A stretch of DNA of 64,000 nucleotides from Palaemon carinicauda (lineage: Eukaryota; Arthropoda; Malacostraca; Decapoda; Palaemonidae): contig NC_090726.1 in assembly GCF_036898095.1 (NCBI RefSeq), positions 36,409,460 to 36,473,459 on the forward strand, given 5' to 3'. The position numbers and the translations under genes are program-made. Under the pieces are notes generated by a model. It did no database searches. It was not told where the DNA came from and saw nothing but the letters and a program-made list of their open reading frames with translations. This document shows positions 47,065 through 57,894 of this stretch, piece after piece; the stretch's first letter is position 1, and each line of letters opens with the position of its first letter.

Positions 47065-49028
47065 TTAAGGAAATGATGGTGGAGGCTTGCTCCAGCTCCA
47101 TCCAAATCCATTCTTGATTAGGCTGTGGGCCCAAGGATCGAAGGTCCAACGATCCTGAAAGTGTTGGAGCCTCCCTCCTACCTGAAGCATCTCATTGCTT
47201 CGATTGTACGGAGGATTTACCTCCCTGACCACGTCCTCCCTTACCTCGTGAGGGGTGTCTTGAAGAGCCTTGTCTGGAGCCTCTACCTTTGGGACGAAAG
47301 GTAGTGGTTTGCCTCTCAAACGCAGGGTTGAATGCTGGTGACTGGGCAACCAGCTGCTGAGGCACCACTTGGAATGTGGTTTGTAGTTGAGCAACCACTT
47401 GGGGCCCCGAGGTCATGGTGACTGTGGGAAGTTGTTGGGCAGGCCGAGAGGGTAGTCTGGGCTTCTTAGTCTTCCTTTTAGGTTGGGGACCCGCATCCGG
47501 GGAAGACTTCCGTTTTGATGAGATGCCCCACTTCTGGAGAAGGTTCCTATTCTCCGTGGGAAGAGTTCTTTACTCCATATATTGGAAGATATTAGCTTCC
47601 TGGGTTTGTGTTTCACTGTTGCTGCAGCAAACATGAACTCTCTATATGATCTCCTAGCCTTCATAAAGGCGTACAGGTCCTTTACTAAGGTGGCTATGTG
47701 CATTTTGGCCATGACCATGTGCATGTCTGTGGTGCTTTTTTGGACTGCACACATCTCCATGCAGTTCTGTAGGGATAGGGATGCCGCAAGTCTCTCCTTT
47801 GTCTCTTGCTCCCTATGCAAGAGAAAGTCTGAGAGTTTCGGGAGATTCTCGGTGAACTGTCGTCCTGCAATATCTGCATCCAACTTCCCTACTGAGAAGG
47901 TTAGGTGGATTTCTTTCCATTCCTTATCCTCCACTGGCAGGGCTAACGACAGGGGTCTACACTCCTCGAGTGTAAGGCAAGGTTTGCCTTTCTCTACTGC
48001 CTTGGGAACAGCTTTAAAAGACTTCGACATAAAGGGGAAGGCTATTGAAGCAGGAGCAAGAAAGGTAGGATGCGTCTTCTCAAGGCGGACACTTTCGAGT
48101 TTGTGTAACCCACCTTTAGGCTGCTCGACAAGAGAGCCTGTGCCTTATCGTGGTCGAATACCATGACCTCCTTTGGTTCCGTCTCCTCTTTTGACGCTGG
48201 CTCCTGCTTCAGTCGAATGGAGCAGTTTGGGTAAGCATCAAAGCTTGGCCAGAACTGGATGTCGTTTAAGGGGACGGCTCCCATCTTCTCCGATATGTAG
48301 AGTTTGCCGTTAGTAATTGGCATAAACTCCGCATACCTCCAGGGATTTGTTTTGAAGCAGGATGGGAGGTCTTGGACTCTGGGTAGCTTGTATGACCCTC
48401 AGGAGGCAGTGAGTCGAGCTTCACGGAGTTCTCTCTCGAGTCTCGCTGTCCTTTCTTAGCCTTGCTTGCGAATACTCTCCATTAGGGTCGTAAGATGAGC
48501 CAGTGCTTGGTTCATGTTGCCCGATGGAGGGGTAAAAGCAGAAGATGTCGAGGGTAACGGCTCTGGTGCCGGCACAGACACAGACATCATCTTCCGGAGG
48601 TAGAGTAGACTCCTCCTCGGGATCATCCTTCAATAGATCCATTTCAGTGTCCGTTAACACTTCAGACATCCTTTCCTCTTGGTGGATGTCCATGCCTTGC
48701 AATGCCTCACTGACATCAGTCTCGATGGCAATCTGGACGCAGGGAGGTACGACAGCTTCATTATCCTGTCGTTAGGCAGGTATGGTCCCGGAGACTTCTT
48801 CTGGAACCCTCGTACCCATTTGCGCAGCTTTTCCTGTGCTGCATCACTCGACTCCGTTGACTTGGGGTCGTCGAAACCTTCGGTCACCAAGGTCCGGCAG
48901 ATGTTGCAGTTTTCTTGGTCCCAGTACCGCAGGGTTTCGGTAGTGATGGTGCGGGCATGACACCTGCACACTTTGTGACCACAGAAGTTCCTACTCCTGT
49001 AGTTACAGAAGACCACGTCGCACTTCAT
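47065..49028 (-). pseudogene. gag-like ORF1 of DIRS copy C, frameshifted
   Basis: The ATG at 49028 follows a splice-acceptor-like TTTCCTTTCTTTACAG ending at 49041. N-terminal Cys/His cluster: C-x4-C, FCGH, CRCH, YWDQENCNICRTL. Further blocks follow: KLRKWVRGFQKKSPGPYLPN near 48800, a YISEKMGAVPLND-like part near 48300, HLTFSVGKLDADIAGRQF near 47900, and KLSDFLLHREQETKERLAASL. A basic Gln/Arg/Gly-rich tail runs to about 47190. Frame breaks lie near 48650, 48040 and 47500. It is the best preserved of the three gag copies. Confidence 0.72.
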
Positions 49029-49040
49029 TTGGGGTTCCTC

Positions 49041-50790
49041 CTGTAAAGAAAGGAAATTTAAATGAGTATGCGGTTGTTTATCTCGCATGGTAAACAGATA
49101 TGCAAAATATTAATATTTTAACCATTATAGTTTAGAATAGTAAGCTAGAAGGGAAATAGGAAAGACACATACTTGTGTCTCCTGTCTAGTCAATTGCTGT
49201 GACCTCCCCCAATATTAAAGTTATAGATTTTCCTTATCCAGGCAAACTCAAAGAGAAGGGTTCTAACCTCTAGGGATAGAAAAAGTGCATACTAACACTG
49301 ACCCTTCTTAAGTTCTTTAATATTGTGGGGTAAGTTATTAACCGATTCACTATCAGTGTATTGAAGGAAATCTTTTCTTTCAATATAGGATTGGTCTCAA
49401 CAATAGACTGTGCAAAGATACCCAAAGTATGTTGGAAAATAACTACTGTATAATATATACTATAGTTTTCTTTCTGCAGTATATACTATACTGGCTACTG
49501 TATAATCATATACTGTAGTTCAGCCGGCAAGTTGTCGGCTAGGCTATCACCTGGCGGCACGGTCCGCCCGGCATGTCACTGGCTGGATTGTTCCTGGCGG
49601 CAGGGGTCCAGTCGGCATGCCGCCGGATAGGTTAGTACCTGACGGAACCGGTCCAGCCGGCACTGGCTGACAGAGAGAGAGAAAGCATGGAGTGAAGGGC
49701 TGTCTTATTCAAGTGTATGTTTACAATAGATAAGGGTGTAAGTACTTGACCTAACTGCCTTCCTCCAGAATGAGGGTTCATATGGAAGCCGAGAATGTAT
49801 CATTCAAGCTTCCATCCAGCCACAAGACCCGTTGCCGGTTCCTGCTGGTTTCAGGAATGTGGATGGCAGTCCAAGGGAGGACTGAAGAACACTCAGCAGT
49901 AGAGGGGTCTCCCACCGGCAGCCGTTACATCCAGCATAACCTTTCCTGGAGCCTTGCGTCCATAAGGGAATGACTGAGTGACCAAACAGCTGCTTATGTA
50001 GGAGCACGGCCGGCACCACAATCTACCCGGCGAGCGGTGAGATTGTAGGACAACGGCCACAGGATTGCGTTAGCTAGGCCATCGCTAAAGCACAGAGAGG
50101 GGCAGGGAAAAGGGTCCTGTATCAAGTGTAGAAGAAGGCGGCAGGATTGCCGCCACTTCCACACAAGGGTGAAACTTTGTTTCAGTATCGGTGCTATCCT
50201 AGGCGGCAGAAGAATATCTATTCTTCAGCCTAGGGTCTGCCGACACAGGACTAGTCTTCTAGACCGCAGGGGAGAAGGTGGCGTCATCATACTACCACTT
50301 CAAGTGCTGCCTAGGGAGGCTTAGCCAGCCAGTTTTCTATGCCGACAGCTCTAAGCTGGTGGGGGAGTGAGTAATCGCCCTGCTGCTCGGCCGCCGGCAG
50401 AAAGACTGAATACTCTGAGGTTCTGTCGAAAACCCAAGTCGGGATATTCGCCGGCAAGGGTGGGAGACAGAAAACTCTAGCCTAGTCAAGCCAGAGTAAA
50501 TTACTCTATGGCAAGACCAAGATAGGGTTGTCGCCTATAGCGGCACTCAGAGGGAAGGAGGGATTACCCTTAAATCTCTACAGGAGACGCGTATCGAGTT
50601 ATATAACTAATTCTAGGAGATATACTATCTCCTGTTGAATTGATAAAACGATAGAGGGTAAACAGGGATAATGTATGAAAGTATACTAAAGTGCATAGGC
50701 TAGGTAGCCTAGCGCGGGGCAAAATCTCGGTTATCTAAATCGCCGAAACTCTTAACGTATAAGATCGACATAAGGAAGAGGAAATTTGTA

Positions 50791-50851
<61 letters not shown>

Positions 50852-51494
50852 TTACTTGCATAATTGTGCCTAAATAGCTTCCATAATTTATTGATGCTAT
50901 TACAAACAGGAATGTCGTTCTGCTAACTAAATAACACATGTATAACAAACGACAGCGCCCATGGCGCTTCCGGTGACCGCCCAAGCTGTATAACACATTA
51001 AATTAAACTAATTTCACTGTGAAGGAGCTAAAAATTATACACTGTAAAGATTAAAAACTTAACTTTCCAGAGGCAAAAGAAGCGGGAGATTGCATGATAA
51101 TTCCTCACAATAATGATCAAAAGCATTATATAAACAGGGAACACCACCGAGCGCAATCGCTACAGAAATAGGAATGAGCGCTATCTTGGATACTTGTAAT
51201 AGTACGGGAGGAAGGGTAACCTTGATAAAGTATTCCCTTCTGTTTTTGCCACTCTTCCCCCTTGAAACGAAAACGCTCTTCGGGGTGAAGATTGCTATGT
51301 GTTGTATCAAGATATACGTCCCCAGATATTATACGATATCCTTAAGAAAAATTTTAAAGATATTCGCGCCAGGAGTTAGAATTCTGGAGACCTAAAGGTC
51401 AATTCTCTGGGAATATAACTGTAACCAAATATCCCTTAGAAAGCTACCTATAGGAACCTTCCATCAGGACGACATGGTTTGAGCCCATAAAAAC
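49041..51494 (-). other. 5' leader and 5' terminus of DIRS copy C
   Basis: Mirrors the leader of copy B: terminal block to about 51490, hairpin near 51328-51364, AGCGCCCATGGCGCTTCC segment near 50955, a (TA)n tract at 50794-50849, GC-rich CCGGC words at 49520-49670 and 50340-50470, and the acceptor-like site at 49041. Confidence 0.7.
50794..50849. repeat. (TA)n microsatellite
   Basis: Perfect AT alternation of about 55 bp within the leader of DIRS copy C; absent at the equivalent place in copy B. Confidence 0.95.
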
Positions 51495-51955
51495 GGATTT
51501 TGATCAAAGTGAAAAATCTATTTTTGGGTGAGAGGGCCATGTCGTCCTGATGGACCCACCCTTTTGCTGACCCCTCCCAAAATTTCTTTATCTGTGGCCA
51601 TTTCTGCTTAACGGTAAGAAAAGGAATGGCCTCCCGGTAGTAGTAGGGAAGGAGGTCCACCGGGTACCTAGAACGGCACTCCTTTCTTTTGCCACTCTTC
51701 CCCCTTACATCGTAGAGTTAAATCGATTCGGGGTGAAGATTGCAATGTGTCGTACCTAGAATATGTCCCCTGATATGCGATATCCTTTATTGGATACTCG
51801 CGCCAGGAGTTAGAATCCTGGAGACTTTCGGTTTAATTCTCTGGGAGTATCACTGTAGCAAATATCCCTTAGAAGGCTACCTAAAGGAACCCTTCAATCA
51901 GGACGACATGGCCCTCTCACCCAAAAAATAGATCTTTCACTTTGATCAAAATCCA
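51495..51955 (-). mobile_element. Inverted-repeat non-autonomous element, copy 3 (461 bp)
   Basis: Arms are GGATTTTGATCAAAGTG and CACTTTGATCAAAATCC. The interior reads in the opposite orientation to copies 1 and 2 and has diverged, with a unique segment near 51560-51700. It abuts the 5' end of DIRS copy C. Confidence 0.78.
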
Positions 51956-51999
51956 TTTTATAGTTTATATATGACATATCTGTTTCGATGTTACTATTT

Positions 52000-52165
52000 T
52001 TAGAATAATTTATTGTATATTTCCTCATCGTTTATTTATTTCCTTATTTCCTCTCCTCACTGGGCTATTTTTCCCTGTTGGAGCCCTTGGGCTTATAGCA
52101 TCTTACTTTTCCAACTAGGGTTGTAGCTTGGATAGTAATGATAATAATAGCAATAATAATAATCA
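52000..52165 (-). repeat. Dispersed repeat family 1, copy 5
   Basis: Reverse orientation: GGCTATTTTTCCCTGTTGG and CCCTTGGGCTTATAGCATC precede an (ATA)n tract. A short forward match to the tail near 8560 (CTCTAGC then GTATCTCAA) follows at about 52219-52240. Confidence 0.6.
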
Positions 52166-52239
52166 TCATCAGAGATGAATTCAATGCGTGTTTGACCAGA
52201 CAAAGGACTCAAAAACTCTCTAGCGGTAGTATCTCAATG

Positions 52240-53039
52240 GGTGGTAGGTGCCCCAGACAACCTACAACCACAGACCAACAATTCAATTCAGTCTACTACC
52301 GTAATTATGATGGCATATACTGAGCTAGAAGTATTAAAGAAAATACGGTATGGTATGCAGAACAGAATTACCTTGGAATTGGCTGGAACATATTTTAACA
52401 CGCTTTAACGGGGAAATTATATCGAACTTTACATAAATAATTAAGTATTTCAGAAAAAGAAACTGGTAATTTCGTTTAACTTTAGCATAAAATTCTACCC
52501 GGATCACCGTAAAAATAGATATGTTATATAAATGGGCCCTTAAGGGAAATAAATATTACGAATACGTTGCCAGAAATGACCAATGGTGTAAATCGTTATC
52601 TCGTAATTTCCTCATACAATATAACTCTAATTTAACGGAGAGATTGTTAACCAAAAATTAGACGTTTCAAAAAGAAACAGCGTAACATGGAAAGGTAAAT
52701 ATCGAGATAATTGAGCAAGCTTTGACACCAGGTATTCCATGAGGTCTCCAACATTATAAACATTTTAACAAATGTGTGCTATTCTTCACCCTACCCGAAT
52801 ACATTTTAATACCTCATGAAAGAACGAAAACTTTTGAAACATTTACTGTCTTTTCTTTGTTATCTCTGTCCTATTTCCCATTCTTGGGTTTACTCATCTC
52901 GTATCACACAATGATTTCAGTAACGGTTTCACAATGTCGGATAATTGAGTATAAGTTAAAAGTTCATCTTGTCAAGATAAGTAAGAAACAGATGGGTCCT
53001 ACTCAAAAGTACAACTTGGCAACTCCCGTTCATCCCCAT
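52240..53039. other. AT-rich intergenic DNA, nothing recognised
   Basis: Only short ORFs without motifs. It flanks the hAT-type MITE on the left. Confidence 0.4.
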
Positions 53040-53047
53040 GCCGTGGG

Positions 53048-53253
53048 CAGAGTTGCCAGTTTGGCCTTTTTTCAGGCCAAAAAACCCTCAAATTTGGCCT
53101 TTATTAAAAAATTAGTTGGCCGTTAGTAATACGAAAAAGCGGGTCTTAAATACTATATATATGGGCTTTTTTTTTACTAATGGGTTGGCCTTTTAAAGCT
53201 TCTATTGACTAGAAGTTGGCCTTTTTTTTTCTCTAGAAAACCTGGCAACCCTA
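53048..53253. mobile_element. hAT-type MITE (206 bp) with 8-bp target duplication
   Basis: The termini are CAGAGTTGCCAG and CTGGCAACCCTA, imperfect inverted repeats of the hAT type (start CAG/TAG-G). They are bracketed by a perfect 8 bp direct repeat GCCGTGGG at 53040-53047 and 53254-53261. Inside are several TTGGCCTTTT words and no coding capacity. The 8 bp duplication length is diagnostic of hAT transposition. Confidence 0.88.
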
Positions 53254-53261
53254 GCCGTGGG

Positions 53262-54285
53262 GCCATCACCAATGCCGACACCGTCACCGAAGTTTGATTT
53301 AAACTGACTTAAAGTTTCACTAGACGTTATCAGAAGAGACTCACCGATGCTATTGGTGGACCCAGACCACGTCGAAATACTTTTCTTCCTAAAACTGTTA
53401 AGTTGTAAGAGTGACTTAACCTTGTGAATGCACTGTGACCAAAAAATGAACAGTCGGCCGCAGAGCCGCAGGTTGTTTGTCCATCAGCTGACTTGAACTG
53501 TAAACAGTTCTGCACTTTAGTCTTTAGCCAACGTTCCAACAGCGCCACTGCCCAGTGTGCCCAGTGCCCACTGCGTTATTTTCTTTGCCTTTACCCTCTG
53601 CCATCTAGTTATCCTGACCATGCCGTCTAACTGCCACGGCCTGAGGACGCAGAAAAACGACGTCATTTATACAGTTATGATGATCCATATGGACATATGG
53701 AGCAAAGTTTTAACCTTGAGTAGCTACCCCAATTGTAATATTGACTAGCACAATGAATTTCAATGCATTTTAAACGGAAGTGGAAACAAGTTGTCATTGT
53801 GTGTCCAGTATTATCTTTACCTGGTCCTACTAAAGTAAATAATTTACGTTAATAAAAAACAATGTGAAACCTGTGAATTATTAAGATATTTTTGTAGCGA
53901 CTTTCCTTATGGGTATATTACCTCCATGAAGAGAGTCACTACAAACTTTTCTATCGAGTCATTCTATATATTTATGTTTGTACGCTATTATTACATTTCA
54001 TCGCTCATGGCAGCAAAGATAACTAAATAATTAAATTAAATATGTAAATATTATTACTGTTTAAAACATTAACATAACAAATAAATATAAAATGAAAGAA
54101 GGGTTACGATTGTTCAAATCTTTACAAAATAGATGATGATGAAAGGCATTAATGTTATTACTTATTACGAGATGCACTGCATTGATGGGAATGTGCTCAA
54201 TATTCATACTGCTGTTGCAATTCCCTGAATAAAATCGAATGTCATGAAATTATGTAAAAGAAGATTTAAATTTTACGCTGGTTCC
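53262..54285. other. Intergenic DNA, no supported gene
   Basis: A less AT-rich stretch near 53270-53700 holds short ORFs on both strands without recognisable domains. It could be a promoter or first exon of an unseen gene, but nothing in the sequence proves it. Confidence 0.35.
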
Positions 54286-54287
54286 TA

Positions 54288-54540
54288 ACTGCTCACTCCG
54301 CAAAATAAGTTTGCGGCCACTATCTCATAATAGACATGGTTCCTGGTTCCTGGTTCCTTATTGCTCACTCCGCAAAATAAGTTTTGCGGGCTCTCTATCT
54401 CTTTATAGATAGGTGCAAAGCTTCTAAGCTTATTCTTATTATTAAGTTTATATCATCTGTGCCTTAAATAAATTAATATCATAATGAGGTTCACAATCTT
54501 TACTTTTATTCCCTTATACTTTGAAATTGGATAGGATAAC
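54288..54540. repeat. Direct repeats in the 3' region of the PHD/CCCH LINE
   Basis: The word GCTCACTCCGCAAAATAAGT begins at about 54290 and again at about 54363, each followed by a CTCTATCTC-like AGAT-rich stretch, separated by a GGTTCCT triplication. The second unit and its flank up to 54540 match 59703-59880. Confidence 0.78.
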
Positions 54541-54552
54541 ACCTTGCTATCA

Positions 54553-56871
54553 TCAGTTTTGGCAACCTGTTGTGGTAATCAGTTTGGGCTTCCTAAACTC
54601 TTCTTTTATATTCATTGCCCTATCTATAAATGTAGCCAGATCCCTGCTAGGATTTTTTAGCATACCTAAACTTATTTCTACATTCTTTAGCTGTTCTAAC
54701 TTTGGGCATAAAAATAAATGTTCGGTGGTGTCTTCTTCCTCTTTGCATAGATCACACAAATTGTCATCATATTTTCCCCTGAAATTTGCTTTTAAGTTGA
54801 GCATATTTAATCTTGCTTTCATCACAAGGGATGCCTTATCCAGATACATTTCTCTGATATAAGGCATAGGGCCATTTCCTTTAATAAATCTTAATTTTTT
54901 CATTATTTTCTTTTTTTCTTCAATAGTTTCTTCTATTTTTTCTATAATTCTTTTCTTGATTTCTTTTTTCAGGGTCCTTTTCCCCCAACTTCTTATTTCT
55001 TCCACTTCCATCCCATATTTACTGCAGATTTCTTCTACGCTCTTGCTCCAGCACTTCCCATACGGGTTCTTCAACTGATCCTCAATTATCTCTCTTACTA
55101 GTCTTTTTTTCTCGGAGTTTATGATGTTATGGAAGAGCATTAACTTCTTATATTCTATTCTGCAGGACACCGGCCATATTCCTGTTTCTGCAAGTATGCC
55201 CCAATATGGAGTACTCGCAGGTAGTTCATACATATTTCTTATTATCTTGTATTGGAGGTTTTCTAGATCTTTCATATCTTTGTCCCTAATTACACTCCAG
55301 GTCTCCACGTTGGCAAATATTGTTGGTACAACTACTGTTTCATATATTTTCTTTCTGACTTCCAATGCCATCTTTCCAACTTTTCTCGTATCCCCATATT
55401 TTCTTATTTCTTGGGTCATATATGCAACCCTCTGGGCTTTTTTACTGATACTCAATTCTTTGTTTCCCTTCTCTGTATACCATTCACGCAGATACTTATA
55501 TTCCTTAACTAAACTTACTTTTCCGTTCTTCACTTTTGTTTCAATCTCCACCTCTTTCTCTTTCTTTCTTTTGTTAATTCTTAATACACCCGATTTTTTG
55601 GGGTTGGTGTTTATAGTGAATTTCTTTAGGGTCTCTAGGCTATGACAGTTACTTATGGCACTTTCGATACCATCTTTCCTTCCTGAGGGAAACATTATAT
55701 CATCTACATATACAAGTGATTCAATTTCAATATTTCTTATCAATGTGATATTTTTTCTGCTAATGCTATTAACTTTGTCAGTTGCTATACTGCATAGCTT
55801 GGGTCCATATATAGTTCCTTGTCTAACATTTCCTTCAATCGTTATATCTTCTGTTGTACCTGCTGGGCAGTTGATGGCTGCTCTACCTTTTTCATTCATT
55901 TTTTTAACTATCAATGCTTCTTTCCATCCTATCATTTTTCCCATTTCTTTTATGCAGTCCTTTAGATCTAGCTTATCAAAGCACTTATACGCATCACAGA
56001 ACCATACGTATGTCGACCCTCCTAAATAGGCGTTATAGTCTATTACTGCATTTAGTGTAAGCAGATGATCGGTCGTAGATCTTCCTTCAATGCCTCCACA
56101 CTGGAATCGACTCATCTCTTCTTTGAATCTGTCCTTATATTTTTTCATCCTTATTTTCTCGTATATTTTACTAATTATGCTTGTAATAAATAAGCCTCTT
56201 TTATTTTCTAGTTCCATTTTATTTCCCTTTTTGTGGATTGAAAGTATCCACATCTCTTCCCACTCTTTAGGGATACATATGCTTTCGTCAATTTCTGTGA
56301 GTATCAGCTTCAGGCTTTCTATTATCTCATTCCCCATCATTTTAATCATAACATTGTTCAATCCTTGCCTGTCCATTGTGTATTTGTCTTTCAGGCTTTT
56401 TATGATGGCTTCTACTTCTTGATATGTTATTTTTTCTTCCTTGCTGGATCTCACTCTGTCACTTCCTGACAGCCATTTATCAAACATGTTGTTGATTTCT
56501 TCTGCCAGGGTCTCTTCTTCACTTAGGGGATTTTCTAGCTTAAATAAATCACTGTAGAATTTCTCATATTCTTTCTTTATTTCTTCAATATCCTCTATTA
56601 TTTCTCCATCCTTTCCTCTGATTGCTGTACATTTACTGGCATTTTTTCCATCCACTTTCTTCTTGAATTCCCAGAAGGCTGTGCTGTTCATACCTCCTTT
56701 TGCTTTGATTTCTTCTACTTGCTTGATTATTCTTAAACCTTCCTCTTTTTGTTTTTCTTCTTGTATGTATAGGTCAACAAGGCTCTCCTGTACTTTCATT
56801 CTTCTCTTGACCTCATTGTTTTCCTTTCCAACATTAATACAATTCTTTTTTAAGGTTCTTTTAAGTTTCAT
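54553..56871 (-). CDS. LINE ORF2 C-terminal part: reverse transcriptase
   Basis: 772 residues, uninterrupted. A Lys/Glu-rich helical start is followed by a QGLNN-type motif and RT motifs in order: FQCGGIEGRSTTDHLL, motif A (VWFCDAYKCFDKLDL), motif B (VRQGTIYGPKLC), catalytic LVYVDDIMF, then a thumb region (VKEYKYLREWY, IPTIFANV-type). It ends with a Cys/His motif C-x2-C-x7-H-x4-C (LCDLCKEEEDTTEHLFLCPKL). No RNase H. Catalytic Asp residues are intact, so RT activity is plausible. The start ATG overlaps the endonuclease stop. Combined with the endonuclease ORF it would match a normal ORF2 of about 1,100 aa; the shift is either a mutation or recoding. Confidence 0.83.
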   Translation of the reverse strand: MKLKRTLKKNCINVGKENNEVKRRMKVQESLVDLYIQEEKQKEEGLRIIKQVEEIKAKGGMNSTAFWEFKKKVDGKNASKCTAIRGKDGEIIEDIEEIKKEYEKFYSDLFKLENPLSEEETLAEEINNMFDKWLSGSDRVRSSKEEKITYQEVEAIIKSLKDKYTMDRQGLNNVMIKMMGNEIIESLKLILTEIDESICIPKEWEEMWILSIHKKGNKMELENKRGLFITSIISKIYEKIRMKKYKDRFKEEMSRFQCGGIEGRSTTDHLLTLNAVIDYNAYLGGSTYVWFCDAYKCFDKLDLKDCIKEMGKMIGWKEALIVKKMNEKGRAAINCPAGTTEDITIEGNVRQGTIYGPKLCSIATDKVNSISRKNITLIRNIEIESLVYVDDIMFPSGRKDGIESAISNCHSLETLKKFTINTNPKKSGVLRINKRKKEKEVEIETKVKNGKVSLVKEYKYLREWYTEKGNKELSISKKAQRVAYMTQEIRKYGDTRKVGKMALEVRKKIYETVVVPTIFANVETWSVIRDKDMKDLENLQYKIIRNMYELPASTPYWGILAETGIWPVSCRIEYKKLMLFHNIINSEKKRLVREIIEDQLKNPYGKCWSKSVEEICSKYGMEVEEIRSWGKRTLKKEIKKRIIEKIEETIEEKKKIMKKLRFIKGNGPMPYIREMYLDKASLVMKARLNMLNLKANFRGKYDDNLCDLCKEEEDTTEHLFLCPKLEQLKNVEISLGMLKNPSRDLATFIDRAMNIKEEFRKPKLITTTGCQN

Positions 56872-57892
56872 TAATTTCCTTAATTCCTTGGACCTCTTGT
56901 TTTTTTCTGTTTGTCTCTTTTACACTACATTTTCTTAATATTTCTTGCACTTTTTTTTGCCATTTTGAATATTTTATTCTTATATTAGCTTTTTCTTTGG
57001 CAATCTTTATGAGTTCCTTTTTATCTTTGTGGACTTTTAGATGGTTCCAGACTATTTTATATCTTACCTTTCTTTCTTTCTTGTTTAGGGTCAACCAATT
57101 CATTTCGAGTAGGATGGCACAGTGATCAGAATACACCATTTCTTTAGATATTCTGTAGGGTGTTATCAATTTCTCTTCGTCAATTACCATGCTCCTAATG
57201 CCTTCTTCGTCTTCTTCTCTAACTAGAGCATAATCTATCACTGATTTCTTCTCTTTTTCAATTCTCGTCCAAGTCCCTCTGCATTTCGGGTTGCTATTTG
57301 CAATTATCATGTTGGACTCCTCTGCTAAATCTCTTAACATTTTGCCTGATTTTGTAATCTCATTACTATTGTTTTTTATTATGCTTCCTACTTTACAGTT
57401 GAAGTCTCCCATTACAATTACTTTTTCTTCTCTGCTATTTGCTATCATTATTTCGTCTTTAATAGACTTGTACATATTTTCTAAATGGCTTGACTTTGTT
57501 TTATTTTCTTGTGGGGCATAGATTACTCCTAATCTGACTTTAGTCTTCCCATTATCAATTTTTACCCATTGAGACTCGTGACCCTGATTTTCGCTTTTTA
57601 TTTCCACCGTTACATTTTGCAATTCATTTTTTATTGCAATCAACACTCCTCCTCCGTTTGATTTTCTATTATTATTAAAGACCCTATAACCTGCTATCTT
57701 CAAATTTTCTTCCTCCTTCAGATGTGTTTCTGTGATGCAAATAACGGTTGGTTTAACTTTTTCTATTATTTCCTCTAGCGAGTCCACTTTTGATTTTATG
57801 CCCCTTATGTTAATGTAATAGAGCTTGAAAGCTTTGTAAAATTTTGCTTTCTTTTTTCCTCTTCTCTTTTTATTTCTTCTTTTCTCTTCCAT
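56861..57892 (-). CDS. LINE ORF2 N-terminal part: apurinic-like endonuclease
   Basis: Endonuclease domain of ORF2. Signature motifs: YYINIRGIKSK (N-terminal strand), ICITETHL (catalytic Glu), GGGVLIAIKN, VIMGDFNCKVG (GDFN), SVIDYALV and MVYSDHCAILL (SDH). All catalytic residues of the AP-endonuclease family are visible. I chose the ATG at 57892, 2 bp after the ORF1 stop; an in-frame ATG at 57991 would overlap ORF1 and translate a low-quality extension. The frame closes at 56861, and the RT ORF begins 10 bp before in another frame, so a shift lies between the domains. In the family the domain nicks the target DNA. Confidence 0.8.
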   Translation of the reverse strand: MEEKRRNKKRRGKKKAKFYKAFKLYYINIRGIKSKVDSLEEIIEKVKPTVICITETHLKEEENLKIAGYRVFNNNRKSNGGGVLIAIKNELQNVTVEIKSENQGHESQWVKIDNGKTKVRLGVIYAPQENKTKSSHLENMYKSIKDEIMIANSREEKVIVMGDFNCKVGSIIKNNSNEITKSGKMLRDLAEESNMIIANSNPKCRGTWTRIEKEKKSVIDYALVREEDEEGIRSMVIDEEKLITPYRISKEMVYSDHCAILLEMNWLTLNKKERKVRYKIVWNHLKVHKDKKELIKIAKEKANIRIKYSKWQKKVQEILRKCSVKETNRKKQEVQGIKEINET

Positions 57893-57894
57893 TT

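Larger units (their letters stand above)
28635..51494 (-). mobile_element. DIRS-like retrotransposon copy C, split by nested insertions
   Basis: Its 5' end lies at about 51490 (terminal block CCATCAGGACGACATGG). Leader, gag, RT, RNase H and the recombinase N-half follow leftwards to 44987. The recombinase resumes at 29937 and the 3' UTR ends at 28635. The break falls at one point: the gene stops after codons for LTQKVI at 44987 and continues with LFAIASGARVSEIVALF at 29937. Copies A and B read LTQKVI-type sequence straight into this segment. Everything between (30 to 45 kb) is therefore inserted. Net element length is about 7.8 kb. Inactive: RT motif A is deleted, with frameshifts in several genes. 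Confidence 0.75.

Noticed and set aside
53557..53748. Short plus-strand ORF near CATGCCGTCTAACTGCC as a first exon
   Set aside because: No domain, no clear donor in context and no downstream exon on this strand.
54521..56938. Hydrophobic plus-strand ORFs (113, 174, 124, 110 and 91 residues) looking like membrane proteins
   Set aside because: They are antisense shadows of the Lys/Glu-rich LINE RT and endonuclease ORFs.
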